A DNA stretch of 64,000 bases from Triglochin maritima (GCA_963682175.1 OY821777.1:16016001-16080000); one strand, 5' to 3'. Positions 35,103 through 46,270 are shown, counted from the stretch's first letter. Program-made: numbers and translations. The notes: generated by a model not told the origin, from the sequence alone.

Positions 35103-36351
35103 TGATGCATTGCATACATTGCATCATATGTCTTTCATTTAGAGTGTTTTTATTTTGAGCAATTGTGCAGAATTCAGGAGTTACAATGCAATTTACCAAT
35201 ATTCGAGCTAAAACGCGTGCAATGGACTTAGATGGATCACAAAGACCAAATAGATAGATATTCAAGCTCAAGTTGAAGTCCAATTGATTGCATAAGAAGT
35301 CAGGGACTTGATCGCAAATTAGAAGGACTAAAAAGTTATTTTGGAGGAGTATTCAAGAAGAAATCAAATTCGGATCTCCAAAGATATGCAATAATTGATT
35401 TATACACGTGGAGGCCACCTACAACATACCAAAAACACACCCACAAAAGCACGAAGTCATTTGGACCATCCATGCGGCGGAATCGCCGCATCTAACGGTC
35501 AATATGCGGCGGAATCGCCGCATGGGTTGCGATCCGTGCCTCCTATTTTCGTCCAATTGTGTCGTAACACGTGTCCTTCCTGATGCATACTTAGGGTTTC
35601 TTGTATCGGCTATAAATAGCCCCGAAATATTGTGTAAGAGGAGCTTTTTTGTATGACATTCTAAAGCAATAAAATTCTGCCCTTTTATTTCTCCATTATC
35701 TTTGTCTTTTGTAAGCTTAGTTTTATATTAATGTTTCATGTTATTAATTCCAGTAGAATAATCTAGTTGTTCTTTACTCTTCTCTTAGAATAATTTGTTG
35801 CGTGCTTAGAATAATTGTATTTGTTTTCGTAGATCGTAGTTTAGTATAATATTTCTTTATTTTTGTTTTCATAGGCTCTCGATGATCTCCATGAACCCTT
35901 CTCCTAATCTTCTCCCCATGGGTTTCTAAAACCCTCCAAAGGGTGGGGGTGACGGATTTAGGGTTAGAGAAGAGAGATCGTTTTTATTTTAATTTCTTGT
36001 TAGTGTTTTGATCATATGAGTTTTTGTTAAATCAATTATCATATGATGCTTAATATCTCACTTGATTTATAATAATTTTCGTAATCTCTAATCTAACTCG
36101 AAGATTCATAACTCCCACCCACTGGACTCTCATCCATAGTTATTTCTTCTTAGTTTTTCTTCTTGTTGTTCTTGCTTTAGAAAAATAAAAAAATAAATCC
36201 AAAAATCTCAAACCAACACTATTTCTCTTTTGCTTTCCTTAATCAAAGAAAATCACAAAAATATAAGAATCTCTCCCTCCTTGTGTTCGACCCGTACTTG
36301 CCACCGCTTCCACGCGGCCGTGCACTTGCGGTATAAATAAAAATCTCAACA
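35103..36351 (+). repeat. LTR4, intact 3' LTR (1249 bp)
   Basis: Same length and termini as LTR3. It differs at a few bases noted by eye: CATTTGGACC for CATCTGGACC, CTTTATTTTT for CTTTCTTTTT, CCACGCGG for CCGCGCGG, and GCATGGGTTG for GCATAGGTTG. It is followed directly by the right target duplication CCTGT. Confidence 0.92.
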
Positions 36352-36356
36352 CCTGT
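36352..36356. repeat. Right target-site duplication (CCTGT)
   Basis: Partner of CTTGT at 18098-18102. The old gypsy RT frame resumes at this point with VQVVPKKSG. Confidence 0.85.
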
Positions 36357-37139
36357 CCAGGTTGTACCCAAGAAGTCAGGTATCATTGTTGTCCAAAACG
36401 ACAACAATGAACTTGTTCCTACGCGACTTCAAACTGGGTGGCGAGTGTGCATTGACTATAGGAAGTTAACACAGTGATGCATAAGGATCACTTCCCTCTA
36501 CCTTTCATCGATCAAATGTTAGAGAGACTCGCCGAGCATGCCTACTACTGCTTCCTCGATGGCTATTTAGGGTACAATCAAATCCCAGTGGCTCCTGAAG
36601 ATCAGGAGAAAACCACATTCACATGTTCTTTTGGGACGTTTGCGTATAGACGTATGCCTTTCGGATTATGCAATGCACCGACAACATTCCAATGTTGCAT
36701 GTTGAGTATCTTTTCAGACATAGTCAAGAACTTCCTTGAGATCTTCATGGATGACTTCTCAGTGCATGACATCTCCTTTGACGAGTGCTTGGACCACTTA
36801 AGCCTTGTTCTCAAGAGGTGTTCGGAAACAAAATTAGCCCTTAATTGAGGAAAATGTAATTTCATGGTTACGAAGGGCATCGTGTTGGGCACGTAGTATC
36901 TCGTGATGGAATCAAGGTGGATGTGGCAAACATTGAGCTTATTTCTAAGTTTCTGCCACCTACCTCGGTAAAAGAAATTTAATCATTCCTTGACGAGATA
37001 ATTTAAACATTGAGCTTATTTCTAAGTTTCAACAAGATAACTCTTCCCTTGACGAGCTTGCTTTTTATAAGTGCATCTTTTGAGTTCACACCCGAATGCA
37101 TAACCGCGTTTGAGTTTCTAAAGCATGAGTTGACCTCAT
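36357..37139 (+). pseudogene. Old gypsy pol remnant, 3' part (RT core to RNase H entry)
   Basis: Continuation of the element broken at 18097. The frame at 36474-36848 retains [43 protein letters not shown] and the FMDD catalytic motif. Then stops, a local duplication (the phrase CATTGAGCTTATTTCTAAGT occurs near 36930 and again near 37007) and frame changes follow. Recognisable gypsy sequence ends around 37139 (FEFTPECITAFEFLKHELTS), where minus-strand copia sequence begins. Confidence 0.85.
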
Positions 37140-37806
37140 CATCATATAGCATATATGAAATTTTCATCAATAATGGTTCTATTTCGGTTCCAACTCTTTT
37201 CCATTGTGCACATAATTGATGGAGATCTCATCATCATTTTCATTGTCGGGTACATGTACCTCTCGGAAATTTATCATTGTCCATTTGTTGTTGCTTTATC
37301 ACCTCTACAGGGGTTTCAATAATTTTAATATCACCAAATGCGTTATTTTGCTCTTTCTTTTTCCGTGGATTTGCATCTTTGGAACCAATTGGTCTTTCGT
37401 GTTTTCGACGTATAATAGATTAATTTGTAATGTTAGGAATATCACTTCGAGCATGCAAATTTACAGTAGGTATATGTGACTTAGTGGCTCTTTTAGTATC
37501 AGTGAATGCATCAAGCAACTCATTTGCAATTCTTTGTAAATGTATAATCTTTTGAATTTCAAATTCACATTGACTTGTTTGAGGGTCTGGAATCGATGAT
37601 GCATTCCAAGTCACTTCTTTGTTTTCTAATTTTTGTTTTCTCCCCTAAGGATGGAAATTCACTCTCATTAAATTGACAATCAACAAATCGTGTTGTGAAA
37701 ATATCATTGGTTAACGGCTCTAAATATTTTATGATTGATAGAGAATCAAAACCAATATATATTCCCAATCTTATGAGGTCCCATTTTTGCACGTTGTGAT
37801 GGTGCA
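37140..37806 (-). pseudogene. Copia element (minus strand), segment after integrase, 3'-truncated
   Basis: Minus-strand frames at 37565-37807 and 37420-37614 read as copia linker between integrase and RT: LGIYIGFDSLSIIKYLEPL and CEFEIQKIIHLQRIANEL. A GSKDANPRKKK block and an ISINYVHNGK block follow at lower coordinates. RT and RNase H are absent because the sequence is cut at about 37140, where it abuts the old gypsy element. Upstream parts lie beyond the 37812-41401 insertion. Confidence 0.8.
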
Positions 37807-37811
37807 ATTGG

Positions 37812-40800
37812 TGTAGGATTTCATGCTCCTGTGTATGTGTATATTTTAAAAAAAATTATACATGCATAAAAGATTGATTTCTATGTTTTCAACAATTTCG
37901 TGCACATTATTTTATATTTATTCTAATATCATATAATCTATATATATTTATTAAAACAAATGTAAGAGGATCATACCCAAATGTTCTCTAAAACTTTAAT
38001 GAAGATCCGGAGTTGTGTCGCACGTCGAATCGCCAGTTGATTCACCTCCATGTGTTCACAAAACTCTAAACAATATTAGAGAGAAATGTCAATCAATCTC
38101 TAATTAAGCTTAGAATCTAGCTAATAACCCCTCCAAAGCTTCCTGATATTTAATCTTCAAAATCTTGAAATAATTAAGAGAAATTCGGATGGATTAGTGG
38201 AGAGGTTAGGGAGAGAGAGAATTTTGCATTAACTAAAACAAAGAGGGATATAAGACCTATTTATAGGCTCTCCCAACATCCACATCATGAGCTACCCACT
38301 AACCCATGATATCTTGTTTTTCTCCCCCTTAAACCAATCACAAATTGACACATAATCATCCTTAAAAATGTTTGACCATGATCCAACCCATGATCAACAT
38401 TATTCTCTTAATAATTCTGGAAAAATCGTGTCCACGGGTTGACCAAAATTAACCAACTGGTCGATCGATTGTCAATTAATCGTCGTTTCAGTTGGACCAT
38501 TAAACCCACGGTCGACCCATCACACACTCCTAAAGTTACTGTGATATTTTGATCAAACAGAACACACAAACGGTCGATCGATTCTACACGAGAATTGGCT
38601 ACAATAAGTTTTCGGTCAGACTGAGACATAAGTCGGTCGACCGATTACCAACAAGAAAAATTTACGGAAGTTCCTGGAAATTTTCGATCAAACCACGACT
38701 TCTACCGGTCGACCGATGAATCCCATAAAAAGTTCTTGGAATATTTCGGTTGACCAACACATCCATCCAGTCGTCCGTTCACACACGCAATGGTTACTGT
38801 GAATTTTTGGTCGATGATCTCTGAAAGTGTTCGACCATTTTATCTGATTTTTGCCTTTAGTAAAATTTGAATTTATATCCAACAAAATTTGATCTTTGGG
38901 GTTTTGGCAAATTCATATATCATGTAACATATTATCTAATGCAATGTCAAACTATTACACCCCATAATATATACATCTCATATGAATTTATTCATGATTC
39001 TAATTATGTCAATTTTCATGACATATTGATTTAATCGATTCACCACGTGTATCACATTTCACATGAAATCCAATACACCATATGAACACAAAATCAGGCT
39101 TTTTGTTTCCCAGTTTTGTGGTGTGACCTATAGGAGGATCTAAGCTATATTGAGTGATATTAAACACTTAATATCACAAACTATAAGCATTATCTAGATA
39201 CACATTATAGTTATCCAATTGGCATAGATGTCTTGTTCATTAGAACTAAACACGATCCATTTAGTGATGTGAAGACATCACTTGTGTCTATCCCTTGCCA
39301 CATGATATTAAGAATATATACAAAGTAGAAATTGTAGGATCATGTGGGTTATGGGTCCACTAATCACTTTTACGCTAATCACCTACTTGTTTAAGCAATC
39401 AAGATGCGCAGAGGAATTTTAAACAAAACAAGCAAGTAACGAAAGCGAAAATGCAAACCACAAAGACGCGTCGGTTTTTATAGAGGTTCGGCACCCCACC
39501 CGGGTCCTAGTCCTCTCTTGCAAGCTTCGCTCGACTCCGCGAGCTCTGCCTACGTCTTCACTAACCACTCCCCGTTCCGGGCCGGGAGAGAACACCATTA
39601 CAAGTCTTCAAGCTTGCGAACAACCCTCGCCGAGCTTGGCTCCACCTCTCACAATCCGAGAGGATCACTTCGGGCTTTCACCGAAGTCTATACTTGTTGC
39701 TTCTTCTTCGGAATTTCACCGAAGCCTTTGCTTTGACAACTCAATGAGTGGGACACACTCTTCTCTAACTGAGCACAACAATTGCTAAATGTGTGAGTGA
39801 TGAATAATGTGGAGATTTGAGCTTAAGATCACTAAATGAGAGCTTTGAGGATTTGGGATTTCTCTCTATGAATTTGACTATGCGGAATTTGAGAGTTGTG
39901 TGTAAAACTGAGTTTGATCCTCTATTTATAAGCTCCAAGAGATTCCTAGCCGTTGGGGAAAGATTTGATTGATTTTTTTAAGAGATACACAAAACAGAAT
40001 TCAAATTCAGCAAAAACCGTCTCCAACCGGTCGACCTAAAGTGGAACCGGTCGAACAGAACCTTACAAAAACTAATGGATCAATTGAACAAATGGATGGT
40101 TCGGTCGAACGGTTGGGAATAGTGTTATGCGTATATGACCGTTGTATGAATACGAAAAAATAAAACGGTCACATGAAAACCCGAAACGGTCGAACAAAAT
40201 GGCAAAACCGGTCGACCGGTTTAGTCTGGGCAAAACACTACTGAAATCGGTTGAACTATGAGGCAAATCGGTTGAACAAAAATGGTCATGTAAAAACTCT
40301 AAATCTACTAAAACCGGTCGAACTAAAGGTCCAATCGGTCGAACGTTTTCGGACAGGATTTAAGGTTTAGTTTTAGTGATTTTCCGACTATGTTTTGGAT
40401 GACCTATCGGAGTCTGATTGATCTGAAAATTTTTATGTGACTTCTCTAAGGAACCTAGTGTGTGAATGCATGGATATTATCTTAAGTTATGCTCAATTCA
40501 CATATGTTCCTAAGACTCAAGGAAAAGTAAAATACATGTCTTCAATCCAGCTTGATTACATGTCTTGACTTGATTTTTCTTTTTTCTTGAGTCTTGATCA
40601 CCTGTAGATGTTAGCAAAATACAACATATATACCATTATACTACATGTGCTAATCTACATGTCCTAATTAAGATTAGGTTGAATTACATCATCAAAATAT
40701 GGATTAAGGCCAAAAAGCCAACAGAAATGTGTCACATTTTTATTTTATATTCATTTCTTGATCTATTAAGCTAATTATAAATATGTAATTTAACTCAAGT

Positions 40801-41401
40801 CATATTGTGCACATTATAATTCTACTTTATCAAGGGGCTCACTAATATCATCACTCAAATTAAGAGGAGCAATGATAATATTTTGATTAGTTCATTTTCC
40901 AGTACAGGTCGAGCTCAACCAACTATTGTCTTTATCACTATGCTCATTGATAACTTTTGAAAATAATCAAATTGAACACTTCTTATGTGAAAAGACGACA
41001 TAAGTCTCATAATCTTAGGATTCAAGATACAGTAAAAACATTAATGACACATAACACAAATCTATAATGTTTCACATGTAAGGTCTATTCAATATATAAA
41101 AGTAACCATTTTCCTCTTTCATATATACTCGTGTCGTCAAATATTTGTAGAACTACAATAATCGATGACCAACATGACAATCTTATCTCGGTAATTAATG
41201 TTTCATGTTAATTACCATGATTGTGAATAACTTTTGATTTATGTAAACCATTATCTTTTAGAGCTCTACAGTTAAGGACCAAGAGCATCTTCCTTAACAC
41301 TTCTAAAAGACGAATACAATGATCAAGGAACAAAATGTTTGCACATCTAATTCATAATAATTGACATATAAAAGTAAAACTTTTAGAACACATTCATTTC
41401 A
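37812..41401 (-). mobile_element. Composite 3.6 kb insertion splitting the copia element
   Basis: Inserted between copia codons reading GCGVYVSI (from 41440 down to 41407) and IAPSQRAKMGP (from 37811 downward). Ends are TGTAGGATTTCATG on the left and CATTCATTTCA on the right. The flanks ATTGG (37807-37811) and ATTGA (41402-41406) agree at 4 of 5 bases. The left part (37812 to about 38950) is LTR-like: a minus-strand TATA (CTATAAATAG, 38257-38266) with GGTCGACC-type palindromes upstream (38458-38840). A second LTR of the same general kind is nested at 39333-40616. No intact gene was seen at 38950-39332 or 40617-41401. Confidence 0.5.
39333..40616 (-). mobile_element. Solo-LTR-like element with GGTCGACC palindromes, copy 2
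   Basis: Homologous to 14182-15577. Minus-strand ends are TGCTAACATCTACAGGTGAT and CATGATCCTACA. It keeps the CGGCACCCCACCCGGGTCCT block, the minus-strand TATA at 39922-39930 and, upstream of it, a palindrome array (40026-40346) that is more degenerate than in copy 1 (GGTCGACC twice, otherwise GGTCGAAC or GGTTGAAC). No convincing target duplication. Confidence 0.6.
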
Positions 41402-41406
41402 ATTGA

Positions 41407-42140
41407 CACATAAACGCCACAACCAAAAACCTTTAGATGAGACAGATTTGGTTCTCTACCGGAGACCAATTTTAAAGGGGAGTATTTATGATAAGCAATT
41501 AGTCTTATTCTTATAAGTGCAGTAGCATACAAAATGACATGTCCCCAGGCAGATTATGGTAATTTAGATCTCATTAGCAATGGTCTAGCAATTAATTGTA
41601 ATCTCTTAATCAAATATTTAGCTAGACCATTTTGTGTACGGACATGAGCCACAAGATGCTCAATTGTGATCCCAACAGACATACAATAATCGTTAAACGT
41701 TTGGGATGTAAATTCTCCAACATTATCAAGTCAGATATTCTTAATTGGGTAGTCTGGGAAATGTGCTCTCAATTTGGTTAATTCCGCTAGAAGTCTAGCA
41801 AATGTGACATTTCGAGTTGATAAAAGGCAAATGTGTGACCATCGGGTTGATGCATCTATCAATACCAAAAAATAACGAAATGGTCGACACGAAAGAGTAA
41901 TGGGTCCACAAATATCTCCTTGGATTCACTCTAAAATTGTAGGCATTTCATTTTCAATTTTATTTGTGGAATGCCTTATTATCATTTTTCGAAGGGAGTA
42001 TGATGCATATGAAAAATTCTTTGAAGGAATCTTCATGTTCCTCATTGTGTGCCCACTTGAATTTTCAATAATTCTTTGCATCATTATGACACATGTGTGA
42101 CTCAATCTGTCATGCCAAATTTCAAAACTTGGATCAACTA
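41407..42140 (-). pseudogene. Copia integrase remnant
   Basis: Minus-strand translation gives IQGDICGPI, FLVLIDASTRWSH and, after a stop, LDNVGEFTSQTFNDYCMSVGI, then HVRTQNGLAKYLIKRLQLIA and YSPLKLVSGREPNLSHLKVFG. These are the conserved integrase-core blocks of plant Ty1/copia. Scattered stops show it is inactive. Confidence 0.85.
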
Positions 42141-42144
42141 ACTT

Positions 42145-42573
42145 CTAGTTAGTGATCATATTTGATTCAATATGATTTATGAATGTGCTATATAACCTAG
42201 AAGAGAGAGCTTGCATTTTTTCCAACATGATTTTCTGGCCAGACGCATTAGATGTAATGTGGAGATACTCAATATTATCTTCATTCACAGTCTCAATGTG
42301 ATAACCATTAAGACGTATATCCTTAAAACTTAGTAGATTTCTTCTGGATCTACTAGAGTATAAAACATCATTTATTGATAGTTTTGTCTCATTAGATAAC
42401 AAATTAGAAACTCTTCCGGAGCCTTCAATCAAATTGCTAGTGCCAGAAACTGTGTTGACATTTGTTTTTGCTAAACGAAATTGGGAAAAATATTTTGTAC
42501 TTTTCAAGATAGTGTTTGTTGTTCCACTGTCTACTAGACATTGGTCTCCATCATTTATCATAGCATTAGTCAT
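42145..42573 (-). pseudogene. Copia protease region
   Basis: The 142-codon minus-strand frame has the copia aspartic-protease signature DSGTTNTIL, followed by FSQFRLAKTNVNTVSGTSNL, GRVSNLLSNETKLSINDVLY and RRNLLSFKDIRLNGYHIET, the usual protease-to-pre-integrase order. The frame is intact but isolated from gag and integrase by frame changes. It lies between gag (42770-43830) and integrase (41407-42140) of the same element. Confidence 0.85.
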
Positions 42574-42769
42574 ATCTTTGTCTTTCTACAGGAAACAAAG
42601 AAATATAATAATTTTTATCGCAACAGTATATTATATCAGAATTAGATTTAAAAGACTTAAATATTTATAGAGTCGAAAACAAATATTCAAGATTCAAGCA
42701 TTATATATATAGGAAGATAAAAGACCGAAATTCTAGATGAACGGAAAACAAACAACAATAACAAAAACT

Positions 42770-43830
42770 AGATACTATGGTGGACATTTCCATTATCGGC
42801 AAAAGTATCCACATTTTCATTGGTGTTTAGAAGGAAATCTGCAACATCCAAGTGTGTATCCATAAGCATGCCATCTTGACTATTGTCAATGAAATTTGTT
42901 TTTGCCCTTTGTTTTTTCTTGAGTGATGCTTGATAAAGTTCAACAAAGTATTTTGGCGTGCGGCATATGCGTGACCAATGATATGTCATGCCACATTTGT
43001 TACAAGCATTCTCTTGTTTTTTCGAAGTATGTTGTTGCAATTCCTTCCATTTTGTATTTCTCCCATCATTATTTGTTTTGAAATTATGACCACCACGATT
43101 ATTACGACCACGTCCACGACCACACCCTTGGTGTTGCCCACGTCCATATCCACGTCCACACCACGTTTGTGGTTAAATGATGTCGCGTTCGCTTCAGGGA
43201 ATGATTCTCGTTTGCGTTTATGATTAGCCTCATTCACTTTGGGGAATGGAACATAACCAGTGGGTCGAGACTGATGATTTTTCATCAAGAGTTTATTGTT
43301 TTGCTCGGCAAATAGATGACATGATATTAATTCAGAATATTTCTTAAAACCACGCTCTCGATATTGTTGTTGCGGGAGCATATTCGAGGCATGAAATGTA
43401 AAAAATGTTTTCTCTAACATATCATTATCAGTAATTGTTTCTCTACGTAATTTGAGTTCGGATGTGATCCGAAACATTGCAGAAATATACTCACTTACAG
43501 ATTTAAAATCTTGTAATCTCAAATGTATCCATTCATAGCGAGCTTTTGGGAGAATCATTTGTTTTTTTGGTCATAGATTTCTTTCAAATTTTTCCATAGT
43601 TCTAACGGATCTTTCACCGTTAAATATTAAGCTTCTAGGCCCTCATGGAGGTGATATCGAAGAAAAATCATTGCATTGGCATGCTCCTGTGGGGAGGCTT
43701 TATTATCTTCTTTGATTATTCTCCAAGATTGTTTGCCGTGAGATGAATCTCAGCATCGAGGGTCCAAGGGAGATAATTTTCCCCCAAAATATCAAGGGCA
43801 GCAAATTCAAGCTTGGTGAGGTTTGCCATG
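42770..43830 (-). pseudogene. Copia gag with zinc knuckle
   Basis: gag starts at the ATG at about 43828 (MANLTKLEFAALDILGENYL, with WTLDAEIHL, the plant copia gag N-terminus). After a shift it continues at 43558 with YEWIHLRLQDFKSVSEYISA and QYRERGFKKYSELISCHLFA. A CCHC knuckle (CNKCGMTYHWSRIC) lies near 42960-43000. Three frames are needed, so it is a pseudogene. A His/Asp/Val-biased stretch in one frame near 43080-43160 is an out-of-frame reading of a GGACGTGG-rich segment, normally Arg/Gly-rich. Confidence 0.85.
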
Positions 43831-44124
43831 TAAGTAACTACAATGAGATGTATCGAGATGTGAACCGCCGAAAATAGATAAAAACAATAATAAACTAGAT
43901 CAAAAATTTTGGGAACTACTAAACGTCGCCCCAAAACTACTTAAATCGCCCATTGAAATTACTAAATTGCCCTTAACAATATATTTAATACCCATATCGT
44001 CCTGTGTCTTTAAACAAGGTTTTTAACTCAGTTTTACTAACATTCCTAGTACCAACACCACGAAAATGTCTGGCGAAACACCTAGATCGGGGGAAGTAAC
44101 AGAGACGGATTTTTTTTCCGACTT

Positions 44125-44243
44125 GGGCGTCTCGCTAAGACGCCTGTACAATCGTGGAGGCGTCTGGCTAAGACGCCTCCACCATGGTTGAGGCGTCTTA
44201 GCCAGACGCCTCCACGATGGTACAAGCGTCTTAGCCAGACGTC
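44125..44243. repeat. Palindrome 1 (about 55-nt arms)
   Basis: The arms share GTGGAGGCGTCTGGCTAAGA and CGCCTC on one side and the exact complement on the other, centred on CACCATGGTT near 44180-44190. The outer parts (GGGCGTCTCGCTAAGACGCC versus GGACGTCTGGCTAAGACGCT) differ at a few bases. Each arm itself contains smaller GGCGTCT/AGACGCC inverted repeats. Confidence 0.85.
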
Positions 44244-44556
44244 CTTTTTTTTAAATGTTTTTGTCAAAATAAATTATACGGTGTGTTATCTCAAATTATT
44301 TGACGTTTCTTTGCAAGTTTCCGGTGGTAACCGGTTGGATTACAATGAGTTTTTTGCAAGTGATGAAGATTCAAAAAAATTCCAGATCCAACATTTTTTA
44401 AGATCCAAAATCCCCCGGCGGTAAAACATCCTGACTTACAAATATCACCTTGACAGGTCGTTCGGGTGTACCGAAAGGGTATCGGTCATCCGAATATAGT
44501 AATTATTAACTTATTAATTAATTAATTTAACAATTATCTAAATTTATAATCAATTA

Positions 44557-44780
44557 TCTTTTTAATAAAAAAATAAAAAAAATTACGGGCGTCCGACGGA
44601 GCCGCCCCACGTAGGAGGGGGCGTCTGTGTTAGACGCCTCCCCCAGGGGCGAAGCGTCTGGGTAAAACGCCTCCCCCATGGGGGTGACGTTTTACCCAGA
44701 CGCCCACCTCCTACGTGGGGCGGCTCCGTCAGACGCCCGTAATTGTTTTTAGTTTTTTTTTGTTTTTTTATTAAAAAGAT
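44557..44780. repeat. Palindrome 2 (about 90- to 110-nt arms, GC core and AT stem)
   Basis: The outer AT arms (ATCTTTTTAATAAAAAAA and its complement) and GC arms (AATTACGGGCGTCYGACGGA, GCCGCCCCACGTAGGAGG, one mismatch) flank an inner hairpin. The inner hairpin (GCGTCTGGGTAAAACG / CGTTTTACCCAGACGC) is centred on CCCCCATGGGGG near 44676-44687. Length and near-perfect pairing are far beyond chance. Confidence 0.85.
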
Positions 44781-44995
44781 GTTAGATATTTTACCAGATT
44801 CGAGTATACTGGGGCGTCCGTTGGCTCATTACTGACATCCAATACATTATTTTTTATGATTATAAGAGGAAGATGAAGAGAGATGTGTGATAGGAGGGTA
44901 AAATGTCGCGTTATAGCAGTAGAAATGAGAGAAGGGCAAAATGGTAATTTCAAGAGGCGATTTAAGTAATTTTGGGACGATGTTTAGCAATTCAG

Positions 44996-46044
44996 AATAT
45001 TTTCTCAAGAAAAATTAAATATTATAACCAATGCTAAACATAAAAAAGGAAAAGAAAACTGTAACGATCTAGATCCATGGTCTCAAGAGTTTGCACAATG
45101 GTTTTCAAGCATTAAAGATGTTGTGAATATATTAATTTGCATTACGGATAAGATATAGAACGTATCTATTCTTCCTTGCCAAGATCTAATGTGAGAAGTT
45201 TTAGATCAAGAACTAAATAATGGTTCCCCTCCATTGAGGAAGAACTAAAGAGAATTATATTTATGGTAGAGTCAGTTACACATGCGGACCACACACAACC
45301 AGATCATGATACGTCTCACTCACTCTCACAAACTTAAAATCCTTTCTTCCTAACAGATACAAGATCACGTTTCAAAATTAAAATAGATACTAACATGTGT
45401 AGTTCTATAAATGTATGAACTTCATACAAATTATTGTCTTGACAAAGTTAAAATGGTCATGACATGTCATTATTTTCCGAAGTAATCAAATCCAAACAAT
45501 ATGATATTTTTTTTTTTGAAACAATCCTAGTATTTCCCCCCTCCAAAATATATGGCATTAAATTATCTACAATTTATCATTTTGAAAAGAAAAATTCCCA
45601 AAAGTTATCTGACAAGCATATTAATATATCGACCAAAATAACAAAAGAAATACCCAGAAAATCATCACATCACTAAAGTTCTTATAAATCAAGTACATTC
45701 ATATGAATGAGTAAGTGGTCTCCCATTGTGAAAACTTATAAATCGTGATTCCCTTTTTTCTTTTGTAAAGCACTAGGATATACTATCGTCCAAGATTCAC
45801 ACATCCAAAATGCATATTATTATTATTATTTTATGTACATGTAAATCCCTCAATTGATTGAACATGATTTCTTTATTAATCATGCAAGATGGAATCACCT
45901 TTCTAACCTCTTTTTTGATGATAAACGCAAACAATTTTTGACAAGTAAATGGGAAAAATTATGTATGTCGCCGTGAATCAAACACATGGATTTATTACCT
46001 TGAGACTTGAGTGACGCCAAATGTTTTAGTATTAGCGGTAGAAC
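44996..46044. other. Unassigned sequence between TIR element and copia primer site
   Basis: About 1 kb, AT-rich, with no coding signal. Longer than a usual copia leader, so it may include another degraded insertion; nothing recognisable. Confidence 0.4.
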
Positions 46045-46060
46045 CTTCGTGCTTATAACA

Positions 46061-46270
46061 TGTTGCAAAACAAACAAACCAAAGAGGAAAATATTGGGAA
46101 TGAAAGAAAGATATGTATTTTCTCTTTTTGTATCTCCAAATGTGTACAATAACCCCCTATATATAAGATGAGAATGTAGTTGAAGTTACAACCAAATAAA
46201 TAGAATCACACCATATTAATAAGAGTAAAAATCTAGTAAATCTGATGATATTGTTTCAAATGGTTATCGC
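46061..46270 (-). repeat. 5' LTR end of the minus-strand copia element (start approximate)
   Basis: On the minus strand the LTR ends TTTTGCAACA at 46061. It is followed by TGTTATAAGCACGAAGG (46060-46044), a primer site of the initiator-Met half-tRNA type seen in some plant copia elements (TTATCAGCACG), with one change. A minus-strand TATATATAGGG lies near 46150-46165. The outer LTR edge near 46270 is a guess. Confidence 0.55.

Larger units (their letters stand above)
18103..36351 (+). mobile_element. Tandem array of a young Athila-like Ty3/gypsy retrotransposon (4 LTRs, 3 internal regions)
   Basis: The order is LTR1 (18103-19343, 3' end deleted), internal tail, LTR2 (21522-22736, same deletion), internal tail, LTR3 (24916-26164, intact), full internal region, LTR4 (35103-36351, intact). 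Units 1 and 2 (3419 and 3394 bp) are near-identical deletion derivatives; unit 3 is the full element. A single TSD pair brackets the whole 18.2 kb. Lineage call: tRNA-Asp primer site, Retrotrans_gag with CCHC knuckle, pol order PR-RT-RH-IN and an extra ORF after pol, all typical of the Athila/Tat branch. An assembly artefact cannot be excluded from sequence alone. Confidence 0.9.
43911..44995. mobile_element. Non-autonomous TIR element (MULE- or hAT-like) with two giant palindromes
   Basis: The two ends are inverted repeats of about 55-60 bp. The left begins GGGAACTACTAAACGTCGCC and the right, reverse-complemented, CTGAATTGCTAAACATCGTC; both continue into CTTAAATCGCC and TTGCCCTT. Flanks AAAATTTT (43903-43910) and AATATTTT (44996-45003) look like an 8-bp target duplication with one change. 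Inside are palindromes at 44125-44243 and about 44557-44780, built from GGCGTCT...AGACGCC words. No transposase. It sits in the leader of the minus-strand copia element. Confidence 0.75.
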
